64,000 nucleotides of DNA, from assembly GCA_030248295.1 (NCBI GenBank), contig JASANH010001153.1, positions 181,983 to 245,982 on the forward strand, given 5' to 3'. Source of the DNA: Mesodorylaimus sp. YZB2_4. Taxonomy: Eukaryota > Nematoda > Enoplea > Dorylaimida > Dorylaimidae. Shown here in pieces: positions 12,012-23,981 of this stretch (its first letter is position 1; every line of letters starts with the position of its first letter). The notes beneath the pieces were generated by a model. It was not told the DNA's origin. It worked only from the letters and a program-made list of their open reading frames with translations, and ran no database searches. The position numbers and the translations under genes are program-made.

Positions 12012-13711
12012 CTGTCTAGAGTAAAACTCACGCATTTAGCCTTTTATGTTCATCATTCAGGTTCACGCTTAACCACGTCACCAAACTCTGGGATGCTCAC
12101 TCGAGGGTGAACGGCCTTTTTTCAACGAAGCATTCATAAAACCGTATAAAAATATTAGCGACATTTTTAGTGTTTGCGAGGCATGCCTTAAAAGAGGAAG
12201 TTTAGGGAATGTCTTTTCTATAGGGAATGAAAGTTATCACTGCAGCCTTCGGTCCCCTGACCTCACTCACAATCAGCCTCAAGGTTTTGCCTCGTTGATG
12301 CTGCCGTTGACATGCCGTGCATACAGAAGATTGCAGTAGGCCAGGTGGTTATTGCATCTCTCGCGTCAGTCTGTCGTGTATTTTAACGGAATCCCTTCAC
12401 ACACTTTTCATTAAAGGTGACATGCAGATGGCGTGAACTAGAGAGAGAAGTGCATAATTTACGCTTTTCGCGAGCCGATTTCTCCATGCGTCAAACATGA
12501 AAATGGGCATGAAGTGCCTTGCCAAAATGTTAGGCAGTGTAGCCTTGTTCACACAGACGACCCTTTTTAATTTAACAGTGCACTCACCTCATCGTCATAA
12601 CTGCAGAACCGTGTTCATTGACACTCGTGTCACGTTTCCACCAACTCGTGACTTTTTCCAATGGTATTCTAAAGATGGATCGGTTTTTGCACTTTCATCC
12701 TCCGCAAAAGGGAAATGCCAGTGCGATTCGCGAACAGAAGATTGATAATAATTTCATTATAGCGACGTCCCGCGGTGACGCATGGGTTAGAAAGATGAGT
12801 TCTATTAAAAATGTTGACGCCTAAACGCGTTTGCTTTTTTTGCAGCCTGTCTTAACGTCGGCGTGTTTTGCATGTAAATTTCGTTCAGTATCATTTGACA
12901 ACCTATTGAACCAACACCAAATTTGAACTTAAATTTATTCCCAAAAAAGTCAAATTTGCATCGTCTTAAATATTGAGCACATGTCATAGCAAACAAAAAA
13001 ATATAAATGTAATCGCTGACATACATCTAGCTACGACTAAAACTAGTCTGAGCAAGTTTACACTCACGCTTGTCAGACAAATGTAATTTTTAGCAAAAAG
13101 TAAAATCTAAAAGTTTTAATTTCGGCCAAATACTCGTAAATAAACCAAAAATCTCTTATTATACCGAGAAGTTGGAATATTTTATTTAAAAGTGGTTGAT
13201 CTACACTGCATCATTGGCAATAGTACACTGGCCGTCGTCATTCCCTACACAGTATCTTATTAGTGTTTACTCTTGCCAGTAGTGTTTACTACTGAAAAAA
13301 CCAGATTCTGAAACACTTGTTGAGGCATATCTGAACACTGATTCTCCTTTATGTATAGCAGGCTCGACATCGGAAACCTGTTTCCTGTACATGAACAACG
13401 CCCAGGTAAGGTAATCCCTCATAGATCTTTCACCACTTTCACTACGACCAGTTTTCCAGGTTGTACACTGGTGCGCTCGGCTGAAGTCTAGTGTTACCTT
13501 GTGGCGGGGGTTTCTTTTCTAGCTAACTTTTTCCTAGGGCATCTTTTTCTTCGATTCTGATTTTGGAAGAGAATCGTGAGCTGTCAAACTTGGCTTCCCT
13601 TTCAAATTTTGATTGGAAGTAGAGTCTTCAAAACAGATCGAATTATCGATTTGTTGGTGTAATGGGTAAAAATATTCACACATCCTCAACAGCGTAGATT
13701 AAATGTGGAAT
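12012..13711. other. Intergenic spacer, no gene seen
   Basis: AT-rich DNA after channel paralogue 2. No recognisable protein domain, tRNA or structured repeat was found. Confidence 0.45.
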
Positions 13712-14155
13712 TTAAAAAAGTGTAGAAAAAGGTTCATCTCGACCAACGGGCATCAAAGCGCCAAGAGTGCTGTATTCCTTGAAAATTTTCCCTCGTGGAA
13801 TAACGGGTGTTCGTAAAAAATCTGTACAATCGAAAACGCTCTTTTCCCATGCGAATAGAAGAGCTAGTGGAATAAAACTTATGGCAATAGAAAGAGCAGG
13901 AAAAACTGAATGAGATGAAGCCGATTTCAGACTTAATAATTCCTTAGCGGCTAGCAACGTCAATCCGGGACGGAACTCAAAGTGAGAGCGTGTACAACTG
14001 ATTGATCTTTTTGGGCCAATACTTGATACAAGTGACCTTCCCTCCGAATTTCTTTTTTGTTGTGAATTTTCTAGGCTATCAGCTGGCGATCCATTCGAAA
14101 ACCTTCGGAAGATCTCCTGGATAGTCGTTTTTTTGGACTCCTTTAGTTTGAACAT
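13712..14155 (-). CDS. Hypothetical ORF, 147 residues, one possible membrane segment
   Basis: Open frame from the ATG at 14155; the frame extends further upstream without another ATG. The protein is Ser/Lys-rich at the start and has one hydrophobic stretch (A-L-S-I-A-I-S-F-I-P-L-A-L-L-F) in its second half. I recognise no family. It lies opposite to and between channel paralogues 2 and 3. It lacks the ICP and Cys-rich signatures of the channel family, so it is not called a channel fragment. It may be an exon of an unseen gene or a chance frame. Confidence 0.25.
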   Translation of the reverse strand: MFKLKESKKTTIQEIFRRFSNGSPADSLENSQQKRNSEGRSLVSSIGPKRSISCTRSHFEFRPGLTLLAAKELLSLKSASSHSVFPALSIAISFIPLALLFAWEKSVFDCTDFLRTPVIPRGKIFKEYSTLGALMPVGRDEPFSTLF

Positions 14156-14718
14156 GTTAATTTTACAAGATGGAGATTCACTTTGTGAAACTTTCACACG
14201 CGCAATCTTAAGGCCAGCTTATTGAAAGGCATTCTTCACAATACGACTTGTTATGAGGGAAGCGAAAAGCAAGTTGTCGATTCAGAATTTCCTGGGCTAT
14301 CTCCTAGGGTGTTCAGTGTAAAGTGCTTGCTTCGTTCTTGCCGTAACTAATGCCGTTTTACGAGTCGTTTGTACAAATTTCTTATGAACACCCGTTATTT
14401 GCTGTGGAGCCATTTTCAGGCTGTTACGAGTAGGTTTGAGGAAGGGTGAGGTGGTTCTAGTCGGAGATGGGTCGTTGCCCCGCCAGAACCTATTTTTATT
14501 TTTCACCACCCAAGGTTTCACCATGTTATGTCGCTCATCATCAACCGTTTTGTTCAGGGAATCACATGGGAGAGGGAGAGATTTTTTCAACAAAAAAAAT
14601 GTTTCGAGTGTTGACACCAAAGCAAATATGTCACTCTCAATAATGACTGAAAAATGCTAAGGGGAGAATAAGGTCATGATTGAATCACGATACTAAAACC
14701 ACATCACAATAGCACTAT

Positions 14719-15150
14719 AGGCCGCGGTGGTGCAGCGGTTCAGCATTTGTCCGCTCGTCGCCTTGGGCGAATGGCTGGTCTGGTCCCGGGTTCAATCCCC
14801 AGTGATGGAAAGTGGGACGGAAACCCACAATGACTTTGCTTGCCAGGCCGTGGGTGAATCATCCGGTACCGTCGAGGCGCTCCGAGTATAGAGACGGAAG
14901 CCAAACGAGGAGACAGTCCCGGCTGTCGAACACCGACAGGGTTCAAAGCCCACCCGCCATCGTCGAAGGAAGTCAATGTCCAGAATGTCCTCGTGTGGAG
15001 GGCCTCCCAGTGGAAACGTCAGAGGGAGCCTGCCGTGAGAGCTGGTCACCTCACGGCCTCGCTTATCATATCAAACACAGTAGGCAGGGGGTTGAATATC
15101 CCGTGGAGTATGGGCGCTGCGCGGGGCCGAACCCACAAAAACCAGTGGCA
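14719..15150 (+). mobile_element. tRNA-derived SINE
   Basis: The 5' head resembles a tRNA gene with an internal RNA polymerase III promoter. An A-box-like GGTGGTGCAGCGGTTCAG lies at 14726-14743 and a B-box GGTTCAATCCC at 14789-14799. A GC-rich body unlike the surrounding AT-rich DNA follows. The head starts GGCCGCGGTGGTGCAG, much like the head of the minus-strand SINE near 27,158. The 3' boundary is approximate, and no clear tail or target duplication was found. Confidence 0.6.
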
Positions 15151-15951
15151 CTTTGGCAGCTGTTTTTATTCCATTTGCCTCCCCGTACAAATCCATTCCA
15201 AATATATTCCTTCAGTGCAATAGTCTATACAGTTATTGGGAAAAATTCAAAAATTCATGAACACTTTCGTAAACACCATCAGAGCAGTAGTGACTGCATG
15301 TACAGGCACGTCTATCGGAGAGGAGCACTGACTGTCCTAGTTTCGCGGAAACTCCCCACATGAATTTTCAACCAGTGGCTTAAAAGGTATGTGCCAGGCA
15401 CTAAATACTGGATTGATCCGCTGTGGCCTACTCAAGGCTTCCTGCTGTGAGTTTCACCTACACGCTAGGGACATGGGTCTGATTTTATGCATCATCCTAC
15501 GTTCAGCGTATCGAACTAGTTTTAGAGAATGAATTTTGACGACGTTAGTTAGAACGAATTTTGAAGGCCGTTTAGCAACTGTTCACAGGAGGGAAGGTTG
15601 TATGCACGTTCATGTAATCGACATGTTATGGAATGGCGAGGTACACTAACTATGAGACCTATCTTCACACCTTCAACGGGTGCCCTTCATTTTGACATGT
15701 ACTGTTCGGGTCTTCGTGAAAAAGCAAATTTTGGGGAGGGAGGACGCATGCCCCTGCTCATTCTGACGTTTAGCGTTGGATATGCTTTATTTTTAGCACT
15801 AAAGTCCTCTTAGCAGAAAAACAATTGTGGTTGCGCGTCTGCAGGTAAAAAATTTTTGGAACTTCTCGAAAACTGTATGAACCATTTGCGCACAGGTTTT
15901 TCAATTTTTTCCAGGTGCGCTCCGTAAGCAAGCTTTCATTGACAACCAAAA
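15151..15951. other. Spacer upstream of channel paralogue 3
   Basis: No gene seen. Presumably contains the promoter of the downstream channel gene; no TATA box or other element could be assigned with confidence. Confidence 0.4.
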
Positions 15952-18942
15952 ATGGAAAACGCCTCGAAGGAAAGTAGTTCCCAGGAATCTAATGACTCGA
16001 AGAAGAAATCGCCAGTTGAGAATGGAGGCCCAGAAAATGGGTCAGCAGTCAAAGAAGAACCGCTGAAACAGAGGGTACAAAATTTGGAAACAAAATTTGC
16101 CAAGTCAGAAAAAGTTTTACGTCAATATGACGAAGCGGTCGTGAAGGCCCAGCGGACTGGTGAGCGGCAAGTTGTAGACACCTTCTGACAAAAGTGTAAG
16201 CCAAATTCGGAAACATCTTTTTTAGCAATTGAAAAATTGACAAAAACAGTAACAGCTGTCGCTGGAATGAGAGAAGCGGTTGCCAGTAAAAGCCGAATTA
16301 AGAAAGTTATATGGACAACTTTATTTTTGATGGGTTTGACCGCCACGGTATTTATCATTTACAAAACTATCCATGAATATTACGGCGAGCCTATGGCAAC
16401 AAAGGTGAGTGCAAAAGCTGTGTTTGCTCCAAAAGTTTGATCACATCACAAGATCACAAAAGTTTAAATTCATCACAGCGAAACTTTTTTGAATTAATCG
16501 ATTAAATGCATTTTCTGTGGACAAAATCTTGGAAAAAGTCGACTTGTACTGACCGCAGCTCTTCCTGCCGGTGACTTATAATATTAAAAGTCCACACTTG
16601 GTATCCTAAACTACTGTTTCAAAGAAGTCTGGCGAATTTACGGAAGCGTGGGTGGAGGTAGAAAATTCTCACTGATATCGTCTGTTCTCACCAATGTACT
16701 GTAATGGCATGAGTAGCATAAAAAATGGTTGGCGGTCTTCCAAGCTTGGCCTTCTCGCAGGGTAAAAATTTCAAGACGAAATAGCAGGGAGGAAGCCAGA
16801 AGCATCAGCCTAGCCTGGGTACTTTGTCGCGCAGAAAAGTTGCAGGCATTCCCTCTTTGCCGACCCGACCCCTACCCTTGTCTGTTTTTGTCCAAAATGT
16901 TGCAACCCCCCTCCTGGCTGTGGACGTCCTCTATACTGCGTGAGTAGTTATTATGTACATGCTTTAGCGAGCATGAACGTTGTTTTTGTCGAAATTGTCC
17001 GTAGCGTATCAATGCAAATTTCGGACTAAAAAATTATATCCCACCATTTAAAATTACCTCTAGAGTAAACAGTTGGGCTTAGGAACTTAACATTATCAAT
17101 TTGTGGCGCACTTTTTTACCAACTTCCGTGCTAATTTTATTCCATAAGATCGATTACACTGTTAAATCGCGAAAAATGTGAAAAAAATAATTTCCACCTA
17201 TTTTTTACCAATGCGACTGAAAATCGTAGCGGTTACAGTATTCTGCTATCCTGCGCTTAACTGGCAAAAGCGCGCGAAAAGCGTGCAATTCAATTTTTCC
17301 GAAAATTGGATTTTCGCACTTTTCAAAATAATGATACGGATCTGAGCAAAATGAAGTATGCCAACCTTATTTTACATGGGGACTGCATATCACAACATAC
17401 TCATCTTCTTCAAGGTTACCCCCTGCGCTAGTGTAGCTTTAAACAGTTACAGGACCAACAACCTTCACGTGCGCGCGAAGGAAACGTTTCTAAGGAGGTC
17501 GTAAAAATTAGGAACTGTACCCTTCTTTAGAATGGCCTGAGGCCTCAGTCTGCAGAATGAACTGGCATTCGGATGCTCGATGTCGCCATACACCCGAAGC
17601 AGTCACGAACTGCTAATTTTTCGAAGTCATCTGAAATCGTGCATGCTCACTATGCAGTGACTATTCTAACCCGCATTACAGAATGATCCTCGGAGCTGCA
17701 GTATTTGCGAAGATAGCACCACATTTCTGATAGTTTCCCTGATCACTAGTAAAGTTCAACGAAATGTATCTTGTTTTTCAGATCAGTTTGAACGTCTCAA
17801 TCAACTACGACATACCGACAATCGCCATCTGCCCCTACCAGTGGATGGACACTGAAAAAGCATTGTCAATGGGGCTAACTTTGAATGCATTCAAATATTC
17901 CTTGGGATATCTCGATTCGTCATATGCGAATGTTCCAATTACGAATCTTACTAAAGCAAAAGAAGAATTTCTAGCATTTTATGACTCAAAAAATTTCTCG
18001 TCATTACTCGACTATTACACAACAATTTCCCACGACATACCCACCGTGTACACAGAGTCCGACTTTGACAAGAATCCCTCAGCAATCAGATTGGACGATC
18101 CGAAAGCCTGGGTCAGAAAAATATTCATGAATTACGAAATGTGCTTTGCTTACAGAAGCAATATATCCGGCAGGAGCCTGTATACGAGAATGGGTGCAAG
18201 CATAAAATATGCTGATAAGACCATGAACGTGGCGAAGGCCCAATCTGGATTGTGGATTCAAGTGGTCACCGACTGGGATTTCCTGAATACTATTTATCCC
18301 CCAATTTATATTCCACCTTTCACAAAGAGCAAAATTCTAATCGACTCGCAACGGTTTATCACACTGAATAGCAAAGAAAGACCGTGCGTTTCAAATAAAA
18401 ATGTAACCAGCACTTATGCTTCGTTTTCATGCGCTGTGACCTGCCAGAATGAGCAATATAAATCTCTGATCAAGTGCAAGCTCTTCCGATATGGCCGAGT
18501 CAGTAGAGCTGTCGGCCCAGAGTCCTATTGCCACTACAGTGAAAGCTTACCATTCAGAAACATGGACCTCGACGAATTCAGAGCTACTGAAGAAAATGCG
18601 AATATCACCCAGCTTTGTCTCGATCGATGCCCCGAGCGGTGTGATCGAGTCATATACCAGCCATCTGTACAATGGAAATTACCACTCGACTCCAAGACAG
18701 AAAAGATGACGTCTGTTGAAATTTATTTCGAGCATTCAGCTAATTACAAAGGGGGCACAATAATTCTGGAACAAATTAGCACCTACAGCACAATCACATT
18801 GATCGCAAATATCGGTGGGACGTTAGGAATGTTTATTGGAGCTACGATGATGACTGTTGCCCAAGTGGTCTGGTTTTTTGGTGGGTGCGTTTTTGACAGA
18901 GTGCGAGTGGTGTCTGTTTCTTGTGGGGGAAAAGGAGGATGA
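15952..18942 (+). CDS. DEG/ENaC-family sodium channel subunit, paralogue 3 (three exons)
   Basis: Third member of the tandem array. Exons are 15952-16159, 16226-16404 and 17782-18942 (515 residues); introns of 66 and 1377 bp keep the phases seen in paralogues 1 and 2. The second intron holds one copy of a dispersed repeat (17,225-17,440). The protein has an N-terminal S-P-V-E-N-G motif and coiled-coil-like stretch, TM1 at about 97-115, a Y-D-I-P-T-I-A-I-C-P ectodomain start, the Cys-rich domain with C-P-E-R-C, and TM2 with G-A-T in the pore. Pre-TM1 Ala-Gly replaces His-Gly, and the Glu usually found after the pore is Gln (A-Q-V-V-W). Identical architecture in three copies indicates tandem duplication of a complete gene. 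Divergence is greatest in the middle of the ectodomain, where ligands usually act in this family. Confidence 0.88.
17225..17440 (+). repeat. Dispersed repeat, copy A (inverted relative to 27,846-27,966)
   Basis: Contains GGTTACAGTA...CTATC and GTATGCCAACCTTATTTTAC plus CTTCTTCAAGGTTACCC, all matched in reverse complement at 27,846-27,966. Copy A carries about 75 extra bases between the first block and the rest. No coding capacity; family unknown. Confidence 0.6.
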
Positions 18943-21900
18943 GTTTTCTGTGTGTCAAATTGTAGTTATTTTTGGATTGCTTTTATAAAGTTACCAAAAG
19001 ATGGACTTTTCGTGAAGACGATTGATGAGTGGTAGTGCTTGAATACGAGTAGCTGCATCGACTGACAATCCGCACCGTGAGCACATGCGACAAATTCGAC
19101 GTTCGACGTTCGTTCGGCTCAAAATTAGATCGACAGGTCTCGAGATATTGTCTGAAGTGTACCAGTTAGTAGTCTAGATTTTCAATGTGGGATTAACCGT
19201 AAACACAGATATGGGACAAAAAGAAGAGTCTCGTTAATTAAAAACAAGCCAAAGAAGCTCAGAATTTGTTTGCGGTTTCACTGTTTATTAACTCATCTAA
19301 GATCCAGGAACCTTACTAAACGAACTCAAATCAATATAAGGCAATTTTGCAAAGTCCCTTCCTGATTGTGATTTGTAACCAAGGTGAGGTTGAAGTACTG
19401 TATGAAAACATCGCTTGGATCGTACTCTGATCTCAGGCCATCCGCTTGGTAACCCAACACTGGGCGGCATCAGCGTGTAATTCTGGCCCATCTCCCATGA
19501 CCAAATCCAGTGTGCCTTAAGCTTTTGCCAGCAAATTTCAGCAATCACAGGATAATGAGCTGGACGGATTCACGCATCAATAATGCTACAACAACGAAGG
19601 GGTAATACAACCTGTACAGTACGACGTCGTACGCCAGAAACGATGTCGTTTTTATACTATTGGGGCCTAGTTAACCTGAGCGAAATATTCAAAAGAAGCG
19701 GTTGGGGGATATACAAATACGACGTCTTATGCAAATGAGCTTTTTCAACCCCCCACTCCCCCTCCCTCTCCCCCCTCCCTCCCTGTCGTACAAAATCGTT
19801 TTTTCATAGACCCCCCCCCCCTCAAAACGGCCCTAAACTATGTCGTATGGGCAGCACCCCCCCCCTGCTCCAGCAAAGTTCTGATAAAAGAATTATAAAA
19901 TCATCCTCAGCTTCTGATATCAGATTCGGTAGACCTTTAGACTGCCTAAACTCACTTCAAACTGATCAATTAAGAAGGGGTTGGCTTGACGCCAATAGAC
20001 ACCAAATGGCTAGACGCCTCTAATATTTTCCACAGAGTTTCGATTTTGCACCTAGGTACAAACTACAATGTCGCTTTTTAAAGTTCGAATTAACAGTTGG
20101 CGACGTTCCCTCTCAAGTGGCAAGAGCATTCTACAAAATTTGCTTCCACGCATGCGTACATCGTGCAATTGGTCGAGAACGACTTGTTGTCCGTGGTATG
20201 GCCCTGATACGAGCGGTTATATTGCTGCGGAAGTGAGCGCGAGGACTGTGCGGTTTCGAGGACACGTAAGTGAGGAGTAGCGGCTGCGCAAAAAGCGCGG
20301 CCAAACACGACGCGGTTTGTCCAGTACTGCGGATTATATCGATTTTTTGTTGCAGCAAGTGCTTGTAGGTGATAGGCGTGGGGTTGGAGCGTAACCATGG
20401 GCTTGGAAGGAGCCGTGATTAAAACAGTAAGCGAAGTGGCCGCGAATGGAATTGACAAGAGTCAAGAGGCGAGAGTGATTTTGGAATCGCCCTTGGTCAC
20501 GTTACGTCCTTATGGTTACGATCACGTTGGAATGACGCAGCAACGGCATTGAGAGTCATGAGGTGGCACGGGTCCAGGGCCAGATTTGACCATCACCGCT
20601 GATGACGCCTCTTCAACCAGCATCTTCCCAGATTGCCACAGTTTAGGCTTTGTTCCGCCAGCACCGAAGCGAATTCAACCGCCGCTTCAAGAAGGTAAGG
20701 ATCGGGCGAAGTGCCTCGGACAGACCTTAGTGGTTCCATCGACTGATTGACGAGCGGGTCGCTCAGATGGAGGGCGTTTGCGCGTACGCAGCGTTTGGAG
20801 AGCGTGGCGGCAGCTCAGTTTCAGCGTTGGGTCCACCGCCACGCAGCCACCAAGCGCAGGGACATTGACCAGCCCGAAGCGCCATTACAGCGTCGACAGA
20901 AAGTATGTCCAGCAGCTTTGTCGACATGAGGGAATTCGGTTCGGCCCTCGACTGTATCGAGACTTTTTGGAATTTTTGGACAATGGTAAGTTCGACGACG
21001 CCGTCACACACCCTACGATTGACCGGCTGGGTCGGCATAGTGCGTGGAGTCGTAAATGGTGCGGACTGGAGGCGCCAGTGTGTGAGCATTATGGATTGGC
21101 TTCAATATCGTAAGTGGTTTTGCGTTTTGCGCATTTTTTCATTCATATCTCTATTCTAGCCTTAACCAGAGGATCGTGATAACTCAATCAATATTTTAAT
21201 CAGTTTTTAATCGTATTTATATGCTTTATAGTTATGTGGGTTTTATTATTCATGCCAGTGCGTTTTTTTGTGTTTTTAAAATATTTTGCGTGCACTTTTC
21301 AGGATAGGAGTGTAGGAAATCCGCAGACATCCGGGGCCGCCTGGGGTAGTTTTCGAGTTTTATCCACCCATGAATGGCACAGGACCGATGAAGGTCTTTT
21401 CCCGGAGGGGGAGCGTGTTGTGACATTGCCGCTTGAGGGCGCCTGTAGTTCTCGGGGTGAGGCTTGGGCAGTTGGCTCGTTGAGGAGGGGACAGGCATCT
21501 TGCCCGTCGGGCGAACAAGAACGACCAACTAGCTCCTCTCAATGAAACTCATTCGACAGAGTAGACAAAATTTAAAAAAATTCAACAAATAACTTTTTCC
21601 TACATCTCGCTTTGTCTGGAGCAAGTCAGTGCGTTTTTGGGTGAGAAGCTTTTTCCACCTTTCATGTTGGCCTACTATTGGTAAGGCACGTTCACCATAC
21701 CAGCAGCCCAAGACCGTTGCGTATACCAGCGCAGCTAGCAGTCAGTCAGTAAGTCAGTACTCTCTCGGACGAAGAAGGCTGCCTGGTGTGCATCACAGTT
21801 TGAAGTCCAGTAGCAAGACAAAATTCTGAATTGTGAATTTACTTACTGTAGCTTACCAAAAAAGTAATATCATACGGGAAAAACTACTCAAATGCAGGCA

Positions 21901-22760
21901 GACATTCTGCTCTCACTTTTTCAAAATTTCGATCTCGAAATCTGGTAAAGTGAAAAAAGAGTCGCTTTCGAAATGAAAATCAAAATTTTCGTTTCAGCTT
22001 ATAAATTTTGCTTCCTTCTTTACTCTTTGTATCGAGGTCGGTATGACTTTTTGGTGATGTGATTGTCTGCTTGCCTTTCTCTCCGATGGTCTACGGTACA
22101 TGCTGGAGGAGAAGTGTCCATATTTTCTCGATTCAGCTTCATCATTTTTCTTATGCTGATATACATATTTCATGTCTCTTTCCTCATGACCCCATAACCT
22201 TTTTTGTAATCAGCGTTCAAATCTTCCTGACGACAAAATTGGAAAAACCCTTTCAAATCAACATATTTTTGACGTCCTTGAGCTTTCTAGATCAAATACT
22301 GGAGAGGGGATATATTTGAAAAATCCCTGCTTGGTTCCTCTAAAAGCGAATATAATTATGCAAAAATACATAGGGATTTTAAACAGAGACGTGCTATAAA
22401 GCACGACACGGGCTAAAGGTCAGAAACCCGGAAAACACCCTCAAGACTTTCGTCGAAAGCATTGGCTTGAAATAGGTATCCTATCAATATTCTCAAGTGC
22501 CGTCCTTCATTTCATTGGGCTACTTCATCATCGAATAAATTAATCGAATTCGCTCACGAAGGCGAAGCGGCACGGGACACTGTGATAAGGTTACCGAAGC
22601 GCGTGACGCTTGGTCAAACAGCTTTCTTGCTAACTAGCTTGACTTTTAGTGCTTTCTTTCTTTATCAACGATCTTACGAGGGTCGCTTTCTGCCCGCCTT
22701 CGTGAGCATTTAAGCGACCGTGGCTGCCATATTCTAGCATTGTGCTACGTTCCTAAAAGT
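18943..22760. other. Intergenic spacer with a GC-rich patch of possible decayed coding sequence
   Basis: Most of this 3.8 kb is ordinary spacer, with pyrimidine and C-runs at 19,740-19,865. From about 20,340 to 21,115 the composition shifts to GC-rich. Frames there are long but broken: one begins at the ATG at 20,397, and another ends near an Arg/Tyr-rich segment (R-F-G-P-R-L-Y-R-D-F) around 20,930-20,980. I recognise no family. It may be a decayed gene or exons of an unassembled one. Part of 21,418-21,490 is a dispersed repeat. Confidence 0.4.
21418..21490 (+). repeat. Dispersed repeat, copy 1 (second copy at 46,325-46,400)
   Basis: Shares GCCGCTTGA-GG-GCC, TTCT-GGGG-TG and GTTGGCT with 46,325-46,400 in the same orientation. 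Diverged and non-coding. Confidence 0.45.
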
Positions 22761-23981
22761 ATGGCTGGCAATCAGACCGTGAACAATACTGACGATGATA
22801 CGTCCTGTCGCGACAACAATCTTCGTGGAGAGAATTTGAGTGACTATCTGAAGGCATGTATTGTTATCCGAGTCACCGTTTCGGTTTTTGCCGTCGTGGC
22901 TAATTCAAAGTTGCTTTATCTACAAAGAAAAGTGAAACTATGGTGTCAGACTGACAGACCACTGATTCTGGGAATCTTAGTAGTCAACCTTATCCAGTCC
23001 ATCGCAGTGATTATCAATGGTGGGACTAGATTAGTCAGTTCCGATAGTTTGTTCAAAATGAACACCCTCTCCCACCTGTCGTGGATGGTCATCATTGGAG
23101 ATGCCTCAGTCACTTCTCTAGTCCTCTACATAGCTGTTCTATCTCTGAGAAGCTTTTTTAGAATCAAAAAATTCTATACTTCTAATGGGAAAAGGTGCAC
23201 TAATATTAAGTTGCTAACCGTTTTGACATTTATAATTTCATTGGGTGCCCTCACCATTTCACTTTTTGGGCTAAATACGCATAACCTAGCGTTAGAATTC
23301 CTACCCGAAAAGCATCTCGGGGTCGATATAGTATTCTTTCTCGGCTGCTTCATCATACAAATAGCTACTGCTCTCATTTTGCACAAGACAAAACGATTGA
23401 TTCACAATGTGCAGAGCGACTTTGCGGTGAATCGTATTCAACAGCGTCTCGAATCTAGGGTCGAGCTCTATCGCACCATCGAGCGTACCCGAGCCCTAAT
23501 CCCGCTCTCCACACTGAATGTTGGCATTTGGTTCATACTTTGGGCTGTCGATTTCACTTTCGATCGAGTGATCGCCACGCAGCGGTATTCATCGTGCGGT
23601 ACCTCGCCAGAATACGCCATCTGGTCGTCCATAATGGACATATGTGCTGGAGTCTACGCCATCGTTTATCCTTACATGCTAACGAGAAAGCACGATCCCT
23701 TTCTTCTGAGCCTGCGGAAAGCAGTATGCTGCATCTACGACGTGAATTGCGGAATCGGAAATTCAGTATCTGCCAATGATCTCTCGCTAAGTATTGCTGT
23801 GGTCAATGCTGCAACTGGCCAGAATAGAAGTGACGTCCCAGTGTCGACAGTGAATTCTCATTGGGCTGCTATCAGTGCCCAATGGGTCAATGTCGAGAAA
23901 TTAAGAAAACCTGGAAAATGTCAGAGCCCGGCGGAAGATCCTGGGACCAAAAAGGTCAGTCCAAACGCCTGGGTTTTGTAA
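22761..23981 (+). CDS. Seven-transmembrane receptor, nematode Sra/Srab/Sre-like
   Basis: Predicted chemoreceptor-type GPCR of 406 residues in a single exon. The first ATG in the frame is at 22,761 and is taken as the start. The short extracellular N-terminus has N-Q-T and N-N-T glycosylation sequons. Seven hydrophobic segments follow. The segment R-V-E-L-Y-R-T-I-E-R-T-R before TM6 resembles the conserved Glu/Asn/Arg stretch of the nematode Sra/Srab/Sre receptors. There is no DRY motif and no NPxxY; TM7 ends in Y-P-Y-M-L. The Ser/Asn-rich cytoplasmic tail of about 80 residues could be altered by splicing at a GT near 23,951. General 7TM assignment is firm; the subfamily is tentative. Confidence 0.72.
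   Translation: MAGNQTVNNTDDDTSCRDNNLRGENLSDYLKACIVIRVTVSVFAVVANSKLLYLQRKVKLWCQTDRPLILGILVVNLIQSIAVIINGGTRLVSSDSLFKMNTLSHLSWMVIIGDASVTSLVLYIAVLSLRSFFRIKKFYTSNGKRCTNIKLLTVLTFIISLGALTISLFGLNTHNLALEFLPEKHLGVDIVFFLGCFIIQIATALILHKTKRLIHNVQSDFAVNRIQQRLESRVELYRTIERTRALIPLSTLNVGIWFILWAVDFTFDRVIATQRYSSCGTSPEYAIWSSIMDICAGVYAIVYPYMLTRKHDPFLLSLRKAVCCIYDVNCGIGNSVSANDLSLSIAVVNAATGQNRSDVPVSTVNSHWAAISAQWVNVEKLRKPGKCQSPAEDPGTKKVSPNAWVL

Noticed and set aside
13712-14197. Possible fourth channel gene between paralogues 2 and 3
   Set aside because: The frame lacks the ICP segment, Cys-rich ectodomain and TM2 signatures.
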